A DNA stretch of 64,000 nucleotides from Methanogenium sp. GTDB lineage: Archaea; Halobacteriota; Methanomicrobia; Methanomicrobiales; Methanomicrobiaceae. How positions within the stretch are numbered: the stretch's first letter is position 1; every line of letters starts with the position of its first letter. Both the position numbers and the translations under genes were made by a program. Below, one piece after another: positions 18,700 to 27,416 of the stretch. The notes beneath the pieces are model-generated. The model did not search any database. It saw nothing but the letters and a program-made list of their open reading frames with translations, and was not told where the DNA came from. Location of the stretch: assembly GCA_030595665.1 (NCBI GenBank), contig JAUVCV010000003.1:40975-104974 (forward strand), in the 5' to 3' direction.

Positions 18700-19542
18700 T
18701 TATCCGAGAGCTCCTGATAGTGCCTGTATTAATATTGTCATAATATCACCAATAAATATCGCAGAGAGAAAACCCGCGCAAATGGGAAGAATGAATGGAA
18801 CACCATAGGAAATCCACACCGTTCCTGCTTTTCTGTAGAGTCTTAGTTCCTCTTTGTATTCCTCTGGTTCTCGCTTAAAATCCCCTGTATACAGTCTTCG
18901 CTCCCCACGGATCATTCTCTTTATCGCTTCTGTGAATGAAAGGTAGCGGCGCGTAACCGTACCATCATCCTCTTCAGTGAATTCCTCCATTATAAATCCA
19001 AATTCATTCTGAATGGTATCTCCGGAAACCGGGAACCCCACAAACAGATACCGAAGTGGCCCATGATTTTTCCGAAGGCAGTTAACGACAAATATACCCA
19101 GAGGTGTCACAAGATTGAGAAGAACTGCATTTACCATTACAGAGAGGGGGAAAAACGCAATTATCGGATAACCGGCATACGGTTCAACAGGGAAAAGCGG
19201 GATACACGCAGTAATAAAGATCATCGCCCATGCATCAGCACCTCCAAAAAGATGCAGGTATGCTGAGGCAAAATAATAGAACCCACAGAGCATCACTGAC
19301 AAAAACAGCAGACCAGATGCGAACCGTACAGATTCACTAAATAATTCTGCATACGTAAGCACTGCCATTGGAAGTGCAATAAAAAGCATTGGATACCACG
19401 TTTTAAAAGGAATTCTGCGTTCGCGAAGGTCCAGAACCGATGCATACAGAAGAGTCAGAGCGATGGCCGCTGAAGAGATAATCAGTGTCTGATACATATC
19501 ATAACCATAAGTTGTTTCGCCATCTCTCCACTTAATATTCAT
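18700..19542 (-). CDS. Archaeal prepilin/preflagellin peptidase (A24 family)
   Basis: Membrane aspartyl protease that trims class III signal peptides of type IV pilins. The 280-residue protein has about six hydrophobic segments and both catalytic aspartates: Asp38 in VLDLRERRIP and Asp103 in the GGAD motif. A ~90-residue cytoplasmic loop (EEFTEEDDGTVTRRYLS onwards) is inserted before the last two helices, a feature of EppA/FlaK-like archaeal enzymes. Its promoter region is shared with the divergent pilus/secretion operon at 19.8 kb, which supports a common function. Confidence 0.85.
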   Translation of the reverse strand: MNIKWRDGETTYGYDMYQTLIISSAAIALTLLYASVLDLRERRIPFKTWYPMLFIALPMAVLTYAELFSESVRFASGLLFLSVMLCGFYYFASAYLHLFGGADAWAMIFITACIPLFPVEPYAGYPIIAFFPLSVMVNAVLLNLVTPLGIFVVNCLRKNHGPLRYLFVGFPVSGDTIQNEFGFIMEEFTEEDDGTVTRRYLSFTEAIKRMIRGERRLYTGDFKREPEEYKEELRLYRKAGTVWISYGVPFILPICAGFLSAIFIGDIMTILIQALSGALG

Positions 19543-19799
19543 TATTGAACTGAATGCAGAGGTGACATATAGTATCGAATATCAGAACATATTTATATCA
19601 CTACATTATTTTCAATTAAAATTTAGGCTTTGTTTCCTGAACAAATCAAAAATAAAGATAATTCACAAATTTTGTATAAAAAAATAACCTGGATCATTCA
19701 TCGGAAGGATTTTTACGGATCAATCACACCTCTTGATTATTGCTGTAAACCAGTGATGAGAAGTCCCTATCTGTTCTCTCTGTTGAAGGATTGAAATAC

Positions 19800-20090
19800 A
19801 TGATAGAAATCAAGGTTGACAAAGATGCATGCGTCGGTTGTGGCCTTTGCGTTAAAGACTGGTCAATGGATAAGGGGGTCGGGAATGTTGCACGAAAAGT
19901 CATTTCTGACGGAATAATCTCTGACAGTGATAAAAATCAAATTGATATGGTAATTCGTGCCTATGACCCCTGTATATCATGTGCAACCCATGCTATCGGC
20001 AAAATGCCATTCAAATTTACTATTGTACCAAAAAGAAAGGGTTTTAATTCAAAAAAACCGAAAACAGGATACGGTGTTGGAGATGCTTAA
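19800..20090 (+). CDS. Miniprotein: ferredoxin-like Cys cluster plus C-terminal Ni-site motif of [NiFe] hydrogenase
   Basis: A 96-residue protein of unusual make-up. Residues 1-20 resemble the start of a 4Fe-4S ferredoxin (KDACVGCGLCVKDW: Cys11, 14 and 17) but the fourth cysteine and its proline are missing. Residues 45-75 match the C-terminal nickel-binding motif of [NiFe]-hydrogenase large subunits (IRAYDPCISCATHAIGKMP: Cys58, Cys61, His64). Nothing of the ~350-residue hydrogenase core lies between. The ATG at 19800 has a GGATTG site. It overlaps the next gene by eight bases and is first in the LC7/secretion operon. Catalysis as a hydrogenase is impossible as it stands; a metal-carrying or redox-sensing role is a guess. 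Confidence 0.8.
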   Translation: MIEIKVDKDACVGCGLCVKDWSMDKGVGNVARKVISDGIISDSDKNQIDMVIRAYDPCISCATHAIGKMPFKFTIVPKRKGFNSKKPKTGYGVGDA

Positions 20091-20430
20091 ATCAATATTG
20101 ACAGAGTTTCTCAGACAGGATGGGATTACTGCCGCAGTGGTTGTCGGAAGGGATGGATTCGTGATAGAGAGCGCAGAAAAAGGAGAGATTGACACTGAAG
20201 CACTCGGCGCAATGGCTTCAACCGGAATGGGTACCTCTGAAGCAATGGGTGCTGAACTTGGTCAGGGTGAGATGATCCAGATGCTTGTGGAGTGTGAAAA
20301 CGGCCCGATCCTCCTTTCACCACTATCTGATGATGAACTCATTGCGATTGTCGCAGATAAAAATGTAAATATTGGAAGAATTCGGTATGAACTAAAGAAA
20401 AACCGTGAAAGAATTACTGCTGCACTGTGA
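20083..20430 (+). CDS. Roadblock/LC7 domain protein
   Basis: A 115-residue single-domain roadblock/longin-superfamily protein, recognised by its LTEFLRQDGITAAVVVGRDGFVIES start, the GAMASTGMGTSEAMG helix and the alternating strands of the C-terminal half (GPILLSPLSDDELIAIVADKN). Such proteins dimerise and regulate small GTPases or scaffold motility and surface systems in prokaryotes. It starts inside the end of the preceding miniprotein gene and its stop overlaps the start of the next gene, so the three are tightly coupled. Confidence 0.85.
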   Translation: MLKSILTEFLRQDGITAAVVVGRDGFVIESAEKGEIDTEALGAMASTGMGTSEAMGAELGQGEMIQMLVECENGPILLSPLSDDELIAIVADKNVNIGRIRYELKKNRERITAAL

Positions 20431-20435
20431 TAACA

Positions 20436-21095
20436 ATGCTTCCGGAAGGCAGGCAGGTAGCAAATATTAATGGTTTGTTTAAAGAATTAATTGAGTTCAC
20501 CGGACATATTATTGCCGGAGTTTCAGCAAGGGGGCCGGATGGAGAGGGATATCTCCTTATCGAGAAGGGGATTCCTGCAATTGCCCAATACAATGAAAAT
20601 GGAACAGACCTGAAAGGAAATGATGCAGTAATTTTCTTTCGCAAACAGCCATTTTTAGAATATACTGTCTCCTCCTATAATGAATCAGAACTAAGGGATG
20701 CGATTACCCATTCAATCCGGAATAAATGGCTTGTCGATCATAAGTCCCTTCCCGCTGAAGAGAAGACCACACTTTCAGAAGAAGAGAAACTTGAGAAAAT
20801 TTTGCGGCAGCCTGGCGTGATTGCTGTTTCATCATTTTTTGAAGGATTTCCCATAAATTCACAGGGGGACGGTGATTTTGAACATGCCGCAGCAATCGCA
20901 GAAGATCTCCTTCGCGCAGGTGCCAGAATATCAAATGACCTTGGAATTGGCCTGCTGGAGCAGATAATTCTTGAAACACCAGAGGGGAAATGCATACTTG
21001 CACCGTTTGAAGATCTCTATCTGGTTGTACTAACCTCAACAGATGCAAATCTTGGCCTGATCCGCCTTGCAATAAAAGGGGTGCAGAAACAGTGA
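20436..21095 (+). CDS. Two-domain protein with C-terminal roadblock/LC7-like domain
   Basis: A 219-residue protein. The N-terminal ~85 residues (GRQVANINGLFKELIEFTGHIIAGVSA) resemble DUF2226-type domains, tentatively. After a Glu-rich linker at about 105-125 the last ~95 residues (LRQPGVIAVSSFFEGFPINSQ to TSTDANLGLIRLAIK) have the roadblock/longin strand-helix pattern seen in the neighbouring gene. ATG 20436 is preferred; a GTG at 20427 overlaps the previous stop. A partner of the small roadblock protein is likely. Confidence 0.7.
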   Translation: MLPEGRQVANINGLFKELIEFTGHIIAGVSARGPDGEGYLLIEKGIPAIAQYNENGTDLKGNDAVIFFRKQPFLEYTVSSYNESELRDAITHSIRNKWLVDHKSLPAEEKTTLSEEEKLEKILRQPGVIAVSSFFEGFPINSQGDGDFEHAAAIAEDLLRAGARISNDLGIGLLEQIILETPEGKCILAPFEDLYLVVLTSTDANLGLIRLAIKGVQKQ

Positions 21096-21129
21096 TCTAA
21101 TCACATATTCCGGGGGATGGTGAAAAAAG

Positions 21130-21741
21130 ATGAATATTGAAAACGACATAAGAAATGTGGTTGAACATGCCCGGTATGCCGGCGAGTATGAATCTGAAGA
21201 TCTCATTAAAAAAATGACGGCATCCGGACGGTCCGGACTTGCCATATCCATTGGGGGGAAAGAACAGAATTTATTAATTTTTATTGATGGAGATGTTGAA
21301 GGTGCAGCCCTTCTGGGAAATGAAGGGAACCTCTATGGTGACAAAGCAATTTATCTTTATAATAAAAATTTAAAATTTAAAATATATCTGACGGAAAAAA
21401 ATATCGCAGAATCAGTAGCTGCCGGGTGCCGGGTATATGACAAGGGGCATATACAAAGCAGTCATCTGGAAAAAATTCCGGAAATTGGTGAGCAAAAGAA
21501 GGGGAGGGGTGTTATCAGACTCCAGATTGTCTCAGGAGGTAAGCCACTTGCCGGGGCAAGGGTCTCCATGAGGAAAGGCAGACAACTTCTTCTGAGTGAA
21601 ATCACCGGAACAGACGGAATTGTGGCATTTAAACTCACTTATGGTATCTATGACTGTATCATTGTGGACAGATCGGGGAGTGTTCACAAGTATCGGATTG
21701 AATTTAATGATGAACTTATTGATACCGTAATTGAGATTTAG
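21130..21741 (+). CDS. Unknown protein with C-terminal Ig-like regulatory domain
   Basis: A 203-residue protein without a recognised name. The first ~115 residues form an alpha/beta domain (GRSGLAISIGGKEQNLLIFIDGDVEGAALLG) that again resembles the DUF2226-type N-terminus of the gene before it. The last ~75 residues (RLQIVSGGKPLAGARVSM to YRIEFND) look like a carboxypeptidase-regulatory/beta-sandwich repeat. No signal peptide or membrane segment, so it acts in the cytoplasm. A modest ribosome site precedes ATG 21130 (gggatggtg). Eleven bases separate it from the ATPase gene. Confidence 0.65.
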   Translation: MNIENDIRNVVEHARYAGEYESEDLIKKMTASGRSGLAISIGGKEQNLLIFIDGDVEGAALLGNEGNLYGDKAIYLYNKNLKFKIYLTEKNIAESVAAGCRVYDKGHIQSSHLEKIPEIGEQKKGRGVIRLQIVSGGKPLAGARVSMRKGRQLLLSEITGTDGIVAFKLTYGIYDCIIVDRSGSVHKYRIEFNDELIDTVIEI

Positions 21742-21751
21742 GGGGACAGAA

Positions 21752-24700
21752 ATGAAAGAGAAAAAATCATTTTTTTGGGGATTGCGTCGTGGAAATAAAT
21801 CAAAAGAAACCAGTGATGCTGTAACTCCTGAAGAAAAAACAAAGCAGGATTTCCCTGCCGGACAGAAAAAAGATCTGATACCCGCTGATGAAGAAAACAG
21901 TTCTGAAACAGAAACCATCCCGACTAAATCATATGAAAAAATTATCTCAGATTATACACGACCAAATGAAACTTTTGGAGATCTGCTGGCTGATATCCGG
22001 AAAATGGATACAAAAACAGAAAAAGAGGATGTAAAATCAGAGTCGGGTATATCACAGACAAGCAATTCTATAGCCGGTAGCAATGGATCCGGGGATAAAA
22101 AGCCTACACTCAGGGACATCATTGCAGGAATTTATAAAAATAAACCCGAACATGATTCTGCTCAAAATGAACTGAAACCAGAAGATATGAGTGTCCCTGC
22201 CGGATCCATACCTGACAAACATACGGAAAACGCAACCGAAAACACAGAAAGGGAGAATATCACAGAATTCGGGAAAGACGCGCCCGGCGAAATATCAATA
22301 GAACAGGATACGGAGATATTCATACCGGAGAGAACAGAAGAGGAGAATATTCCGGAAGTCAGGGAAGACATGCCCGGTGAAATAACAATTAGTCAGGATA
22401 CGGAAGTATTCATCCATGACAGAACTGATGAAATTGAAATCCCGGAATTCAGAGAAGAAAATACTGAAGGCAATTTTACCCGGGATGACACGACAAAACA
22501 AGAGTCCACATCACATTTGAATTCACTCATCCGGTCAGCACATAATGAATCCCTGGAAGATATTCCACCTGAAATACCTGAGACCACTGAGGATGCAGAA
22601 AACAGCCACTCTGATTCACTGATTGCTGACATTCAGGAGAACCCCAATTCTTCAGCGTTAGAGGGTCCTGCCAAAGAACCTGACCGTGAATCTGAAAAGA
22701 AAATTGATGGAATCATTAGTGAATTGCTTAACAGCAAAGAGGAAATTCCGGAAATAAATTATTTTAATGACGAACCTGAGGAATCCAAAGTAGGAGATCT
22801 CAGTTCAATGATACAGAAGATACAGGATTCAGAAACTGCATTAAACGAGAGACCCCCCCAGCGGAAACCAGATGATATCATCAACGAAATGGTGCATGCA
22901 TATGATGAAGCAGAACTGATACCCGGAATCAATCAGCCCCTAAATTCAACAACGAGAATTACACAAATTATTGAAGAGATTTCGAGTGATGGGGATATAA
23001 ATATCCGCAAAGAACAAATCAAAATAACACCTGAAAATACCCACTCGCATTCAGAACCAACGATTCGGAGAAGAATACGAAAAAACGGGATAATTCGTGC
23101 AGAAGAAGCGGCTAACATTTCAGATCAGATTCTCTCAGGTGGCGCTGAACTAGACATTGAGGAATTCCACATATCTGACACTGCACACAATTTTGAGATG
23201 GATAACAGAAAAGAAATATTAGCTGCACTGGATGGAATCGTTGAAGAGGATCTGGAGAAGCTGGACTTTTCAAAGCTAAAACCTACTGAATTAATTCCTG
23301 AAGAAGAAACAAATCAGGAAGAAAAGAAGAAAAGATTTGGTCAGGGTCTTTTTGGTAAAATCAGGGACAGGGTTGTGGAATATGACTCCGCAATCCATGG
23401 ATCCCTCGTCGATCTCTCGCAGGATAGTGATGAGGGAATCGAAGAAATCGAATTATATCCGGTAAATGAACCATATGCATATATAAGAATCATTTTTGAC
23501 CACAACAGTAATGAATATCTCTACACGGTAATTGAACCAGAACTCTCAGAGGGAGAAATAGTTCTGTTGCAGGAACTGACACAGCGATTGTTTGAAACAC
23601 TGGACATCAACACCAAAGATCTCACAAAAGAACGAGCACGTTCGACTCTGACGGAGTCAGTTGACCATATTACCTTCGATTACGGGATAAAACTGGATCC
23701 GGTATCGCGGGAGAAAATCCTCTATCATATCCACAAAAATTTCATTGGAGACGGACGTATTGACGCCATTATGCACGATAAATATATTGAGGATATTTCC
23801 TGTGATGGTATCGGTGCTCCACTATTTGTATTCCATTCAAATTATGAATCAATCCAGACAAACATCTCATATAACCGTGGTGACGAGCTTGACTCATTTG
23901 TAACCAAACTTGCCCAGCGTGCAGGGAAATATATCTCAATTTCTGAACCGATGCTTGATGCAACGATGGCAGACGGATCCCGTATTCAGATGACCCTGGG
24001 TCATGAGGTAACAGCACATGGTTCTACATTCACCATCCGTAAATTCAAGGATGAACCAATTACTCCAACAGATCTCATAGAGTGGGGGACCTACTCCCCA
24101 CTCTCCATTGCATTCCTTTGGCTTGCTGTAGAAAATGGAAAATCCTGTATCTTTGCGGGAGGCACAGCGTCAGGAAAGACAACATCTCTGAATGCAATAT
24201 CACTCTTTATTCCACCTCTGGCAAAGATCGTCACGCTTGAAGATACCCGTGAACTGAAACTTCCGCACAAGAACTGGATTCCTTCCATTACCAGAGAATC
24301 GTTTGACAGTGCCGGTAAAGGCTCAATTGATATGTATGATCTGCTGCGTGCAGCACTCCGTCAGCGTCCCGAATACATCCTCGTTGGTGAAGTACGTGGT
24401 AAAGAGGCACAGACACTCTTCCAGGCCATGAGTACAGGCCACGTAACCTATGCAACAACGCACGCTGATTCCGTTGCCAGTGTCGTTCACCGGTTTGAAA
24501 ACCCTCCAATGGATGTACCCCGAAATATGCTGAGCGCCCTTGATTTGGTCAGCATACAGGTACAGGCACGATTTGGCGGCCAGAGAATTCGGCGAAATAA
24601 AACACTCATTGAGATCCTCGATATTGATCCCCGGACAAATGAACTTATAACCAACGAAGTCTTCAAATGGAATGCAGCCACAGATGAGATCCGATTCTCC

Positions 24701-24910
24701 GGAAAATCATACATTCTTGAAGATATTATGGAAGTGAAAGGATGGAGTGATGCCCGTATGAAAGAGGAACTCAAACGGCGTCAGGAAATTCTTGAATGGA
24801 TGCGATTAAAAAAGATTCGTCATTTCCAGGAAGTTGGGAAAGTACTGCTCTCCTATTACCGTGATCCGGAAACTGTGATGGAACTTGTCAGAAGTGATCT
24901 CTATGAATAG
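21752..24910 (+). CDS. Type II/IV secretion (TadA/GspE-like) ATPase with long acidic N-terminus
   Basis: Hexameric assembly ATPase of a pilus or secretion machine, 1052 residues, roughly twice the usual archaeal length. Residues 560-1052 are the normal enzyme: Walker A GGTASGKTT near 803, ILVGEVRGKEA (Walker B) near 877, and the His box TTHADSVASVVHR near 907. Residues 1-540 are Asp/Glu/Ser-rich and presumably disordered. They contain two ~30-residue copies around 22255-22460 and a short amphipathic motif of the type GDLLADI/DDIINEM recurring seven or eight times. ATG 21752 follows GGGGGACAG. It overlaps tadC by eight bases. Confidence 0.92.
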   Translation: MKEKKSFFWGLRRGNKSKETSDAVTPEEKTKQDFPAGQKKDLIPADEENSSETETIPTKSYEKIISDYTRPNETFGDLLADIRKMDTKTEKEDVKSESGISQTSNSIAGSNGSGDKKPTLRDIIAGIYKNKPEHDSAQNELKPEDMSVPAGSIPDKHTENATENTERENITEFGKDAPGEISIEQDTEIFIPERTEEENIPEVREDMPGEITISQDTEVFIHDRTDEIEIPEFREENTEGNFTRDDTTKQESTSHLNSLIRSAHNESLEDIPPEIPETTEDAENSHSDSLIADIQENPNSSALEGPAKEPDRESEKKIDGIISELLNSKEEIPEINYFNDEPEESKVGDLSSMIQKIQDSETALNERPPQRKPDDIINEMVHAYDEAELIPGINQPLNSTTRITQIIEEISSDGDINIRKEQIKITPENTHSHSEPTIRRRIRKNGIIRAEEAANISDQILSGGAELDIEEFHISDTAHNFEMDNRKEILAALDGIVEEDLEKLDFSKLKPTELIPEEETNQEEKKKRFGQGLFGKIRDRVVEYDSAIHGSLVDLSQDSDEGIEEIELYPVNEPYAYIRIIFDHNSNEYLYTVIEPELSEGEIVLLQELTQRLFETLDINTKDLTKERARSTLTESVDHITFDYGIKLDPVSREKILYHIHKNFIGDGRIDAIMHDKYIEDISCDGIGAPLFVFHSNYESIQTNISYNRGDELDSFVTKLAQRAGKYISISEPMLDATMADGSRIQMTLGHEVTAHGSTFTIRKFKDEPITPTDLIEWGTYSPLSIAFLWLAVENGKSCIFAGGTASGKTTSLNAISLFIPPLAKIVTLEDTRELKLPHKNWIPSITRESFDSAGKGSIDMYDLLRAALRQRPEYILVGEVRGKEAQTLFQAMSTGHVTYATTHADSVASVVHRFENPPMDVPRNMLSALDLVSIQVQARFGGQRIRRNKTLIEILDIDPRTNELITNEVFKWNAATDEIRFSGKSYILEDIMEVKGWSDARMKEELKRRQEILEWMRLKKIRHFQEVGKVLLSYYRDPETVMELVRSDLYE
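22240..22465 (+). repeat. Internal repeat inside the ATPase N-terminus
   Basis: Two adjacent protein repeats of about 30 residues: PGEISIEQDTEIFIPERTEE and PGEITISQDTEVFIHDRTDE, each followed by an IPE(V/F)RE segment; a weaker upstream start (NITEFGKDA) suggests a partial third copy. The DNA copies are diverged, so the duplication is old. Confidence 0.75.
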
Positions 24911-25616
24911 TTATCAGAGAATCTGTTTCAATATTCTTGGAGAGCGTCTGAAAGCGAAAAGGGACGACTTTCTCTTTTTACGAAATGACATGATGCGCGC
25001 ACGAATGACCGTTCCCTTTGAAGCATATCTTGCTTCAGCCTATATTACATCCATTCTTGTTGGATTAATCTTCGGAGTCCTGACTGGCTTTTTGACATAC
25101 GTATTTCGCCTGCCGGATCTTATTGTTTATTACGGACATCTGCCCGATATTATCGTTGCCTTAAATCCGTTTAAGGCATTAATCGGTGGAATAATCGTAA
25201 TGATTGTCTGCCTAATCATATTTGGAGGGATTACCTACGCAATATTTCTCATATATCCGGGAATTCTGGCCGGAGAACGAAAAAGAAATATCGATGCAAC
25301 ACTTCCGTATGCAATTAATTATATCACCGCTATGTCAACAGCAGGAATCACACCCGCAGAAGTATTCCGGTTGCTCGGACAGAGCAAAATATACGGGGAA
25401 AGTGCCGTTGAAGCGCGGTATATAGCACGGGAAATTGATATTTTTGGAAAAGACCTGCTTGATGCCCTGAGAATTGCCGGCCAGTATACCCCAAGCAGCA
25501 GAATGCGTGAATTCTTCCAGGGCGCATCTGCAAGTATTTCAGCAGGAAGTAATCTGACAGAATATTTCCGTGCCAAGTCAGAACAATACACCCGGCCTAA
25601 ACAGCGCAGAAAATGA
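24903..25616 (+). pseudogene. TadC/GspF-like pilus membrane protein, truncated by an insertion sequence
   Basis: Platform membrane protein of the same machine as the ATPase. It opens with a cytoplasmic segment, two long hydrophobic hairpins (about residues 40-75 and 95-125) and the first T2SSF helical domain (ATLPYAINYITAMSTAGITPAEVF). Archaeal homologues continue with a second T2SSF domain and more helices, to well over 500 residues; here 237 remain. The stop TGA (25614-25616) is made by the junction with the insertion sequence. The C-terminal half is not found elsewhere in the window. Confidence 0.88.
25610..25614. repeat. Target-site duplication, left copy (AAAAT)
   Basis: AAAAT stands directly before the left inverted repeat of the insertion sequence and again at 27423-27427 after the right one. 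Five bases is a usual duplication length for IS4/IS1634-type elements, though AT-rich five-mers can match by chance. Confidence 0.65.
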
Positions 25617-25625
25617 TCACTAGGT

Positions 25626-27308
25626 TCATCTAACCCTATCTCCAAATAGATCCTTCATCCCCATTTTCTTCAGAATCTTCTTATGCTTCTCCTGAAGACC
25701 TGTGTACCAGATCTCTACTTCTGTGTCTTTCCGAAGAACCACCCGGTGCACCCGACCCATCTGTTTCAACAACATCTCAGCACTCACATTTTTTTCCTCA
25801 ACAGTCTCAAGCATTGTCCGTAATGCTATCTTCAAACGGAGGGCAAGTGTGCATACAAACATAATCCCAAGAACCCGTGATTCTTTGCGATGACGGATGG
25901 GGGCAATCTCTTCAAACGTCTTTAAATCACGGAAAACTTTCTCAACGAAGTCTCTTTCAAAGTACATCCGGACAACGTCCGTTGCTGACAAAGATGGATC
26001 TGATGCATACAGGAGATATTTGCCATCCATACTTTCAGCCCTGATTCTGGCTTCATTATCTGCTGACCATTCAATTTTTACGCCTTTTTTATCTTTACTG
26101 ATCTCAATCTGGAAGAACTTTTCATATGATTTTGGAACCACTTTGGCAATGTTTCCGGATGCGGCATTTATGTCCATCCTGGCGCATGAGTTCTGTAATT
26201 CCACAAGTTCTTTCTGAATCCGGAGCAGGTTACAATGGCGCGATTTCATCTCCCGCCATCGTCGCTCAACATTCAGATACACCACAACTGAACCCTTATT
26301 GCCAAAGAGTGGAGTGTCAACTTTCTCTGCATAAATATTCATACATTGAGTCGGTACCAGGTGATCTGGATCAAGAGGTGGCTCCGTCTGAAAAACGATG
26401 TTTTTTGCCTCATTTGTTCTCTTTGTAACTCCACATACGAGTTTCCAGCCTTCCTTTTCAACACGGTTAATCTGTTCTTCGGTTGTGTAACCACGGTCCC
26501 AGACAATCGTTCCGGGAGTTACCATCAGTTCTTTCAGACGGATCATCAAATCCGGGATTGTCGTAATCGAGTGAAAACTTCCCGGGTGGACAAAGTGTGA
26601 GATGGGATAGGAATCAAAGTATGAGGTGATTACTGACAAATTCAGCTGATTAAGGTGTGTTTCATGGGTTTTACTCCCGGGTTCTATTAATGGGCATTCC
26701 TGGCCGTAGGTTGGAATTGAACTAAGATCAAAGGCAATGGTTTCAGGATTTTGTGCAGGGAGTGGATGGATCATGCGCCATTTTTGATAGAGTTCGGCCT
26801 CGATAGTTGGGATCTGACTCTTGATCTTACCTGTTTTAGAAGATTGTGAGCAAATCGTGTCAAGTGAACGGAGATAGGCATCTTTGGTAAAATCAAGAGG
26901 ATCCATTCCGGCAAGATCCGGAAGGGTGGTAGAACGTACCCATGTATTGAGCTGGGTGGCGCTTTCTGGATCGATGAGACGGTTAATCGCCCATGTCAGC
27001 AGGTATTTGCCAGGTGATGGTCCTTCGACATTCTCTGTGCCTGTGGCAAAAAGATCAATTGTATTGACGATATTAAGAGATTCTGCAACTTTCCAGAGGA
27101 GCATGACGTTTCCGGCCACACAACTTTCCGACGGAAAGATCAGATCTGGACGATACCGTTTTGTCTTTGGTTTAGGAACTTTCTCCACATCACTCTCAAC
27201 ACCGAGATATTGTATCAGTTTCTGTTTTGGACGACCATCTTCCCAGACTGATGTCACCTCATAGAGGTAAATTTGATTCCCTCGTTTGACACGCCGAATC
27301 CAACTCAT
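25626..27308 (-). CDS. IS1634-family transposase
   Basis: DDE transposase of 560 residues, intact. The N-terminus (SWIRRVKRGNQIYLYEVTSV) is typical of IS1634-group enzymes. Catalytic blocks can be read: IAFDLSSIPTYG (first Asp), TIVWDRGYTTEEQI (second Asp) and FERDFVEKVFRDLKTF, the Y/F-x-E-K type signature with the catalytic Glu. The ATG at 27308 is the end of a 24-base perfect palindrome, and a TATA box about 25 bases upstream predicts a leaderless message from the element's own promoter. Confidence 0.93.
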   Translation of the reverse strand: MSWIRRVKRGNQIYLYEVTSVWEDGRPKQKLIQYLGVESDVEKVPKPKTKRYRPDLIFPSESCVAGNVMLLWKVAESLNIVNTIDLFATGTENVEGPSPGKYLLTWAINRLIDPESATQLNTWVRSTTLPDLAGMDPLDFTKDAYLRSLDTICSQSSKTGKIKSQIPTIEAELYQKWRMIHPLPAQNPETIAFDLSSIPTYGQECPLIEPGSKTHETHLNQLNLSVITSYFDSYPISHFVHPGSFHSITTIPDLMIRLKELMVTPGTIVWDRGYTTEEQINRVEKEGWKLVCGVTKRTNEAKNIVFQTEPPLDPDHLVPTQCMNIYAEKVDTPLFGNKGSVVVYLNVERRWREMKSRHCNLLRIQKELVELQNSCARMDINAASGNIAKVVPKSYEKFFQIEISKDKKGVKIEWSADNEARIRAESMDGKYLLYASDPSLSATDVVRMYFERDFVEKVFRDLKTFEEIAPIRHRKESRVLGIMFVCTLALRLKIALRTMLETVEEKNVSAEMLLKQMGRVHRVVLRKDTEVEIWYTGLQEKHKKILKKMGMKDLFGDRVR

Positions 27309-27329
27309 AGTGATCAATTGATCACTATG
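27306..27329. repeat. 24-base perfect palindrome over the transposase start
   Basis: The sequence catagtgatcaa followed by its exact complement; the last three bases on the minus strand are the transposase ATG. In RNA it folds into a 12-base-pair hairpin that hides the start codon. Confidence 0.85.
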
Positions 27330-27337
27330 ATATAATA
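27330..27337 (-). promoter_or_regulatory. TATA box of the transposase gene
   Basis: TTATTATA on the minus strand, centred about 25 bases from the transposase ATG, so transcription is expected to begin at or next to the start codon. Confidence 0.5.
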
Positions 27338-27416
27338 ATCTATCGGCTATATTCTATGCCCAAATCTCTAAAAAGGGGGCGAAATGGACAAATCAAAAAA
27401 GTTGTAGGGCGACCTA

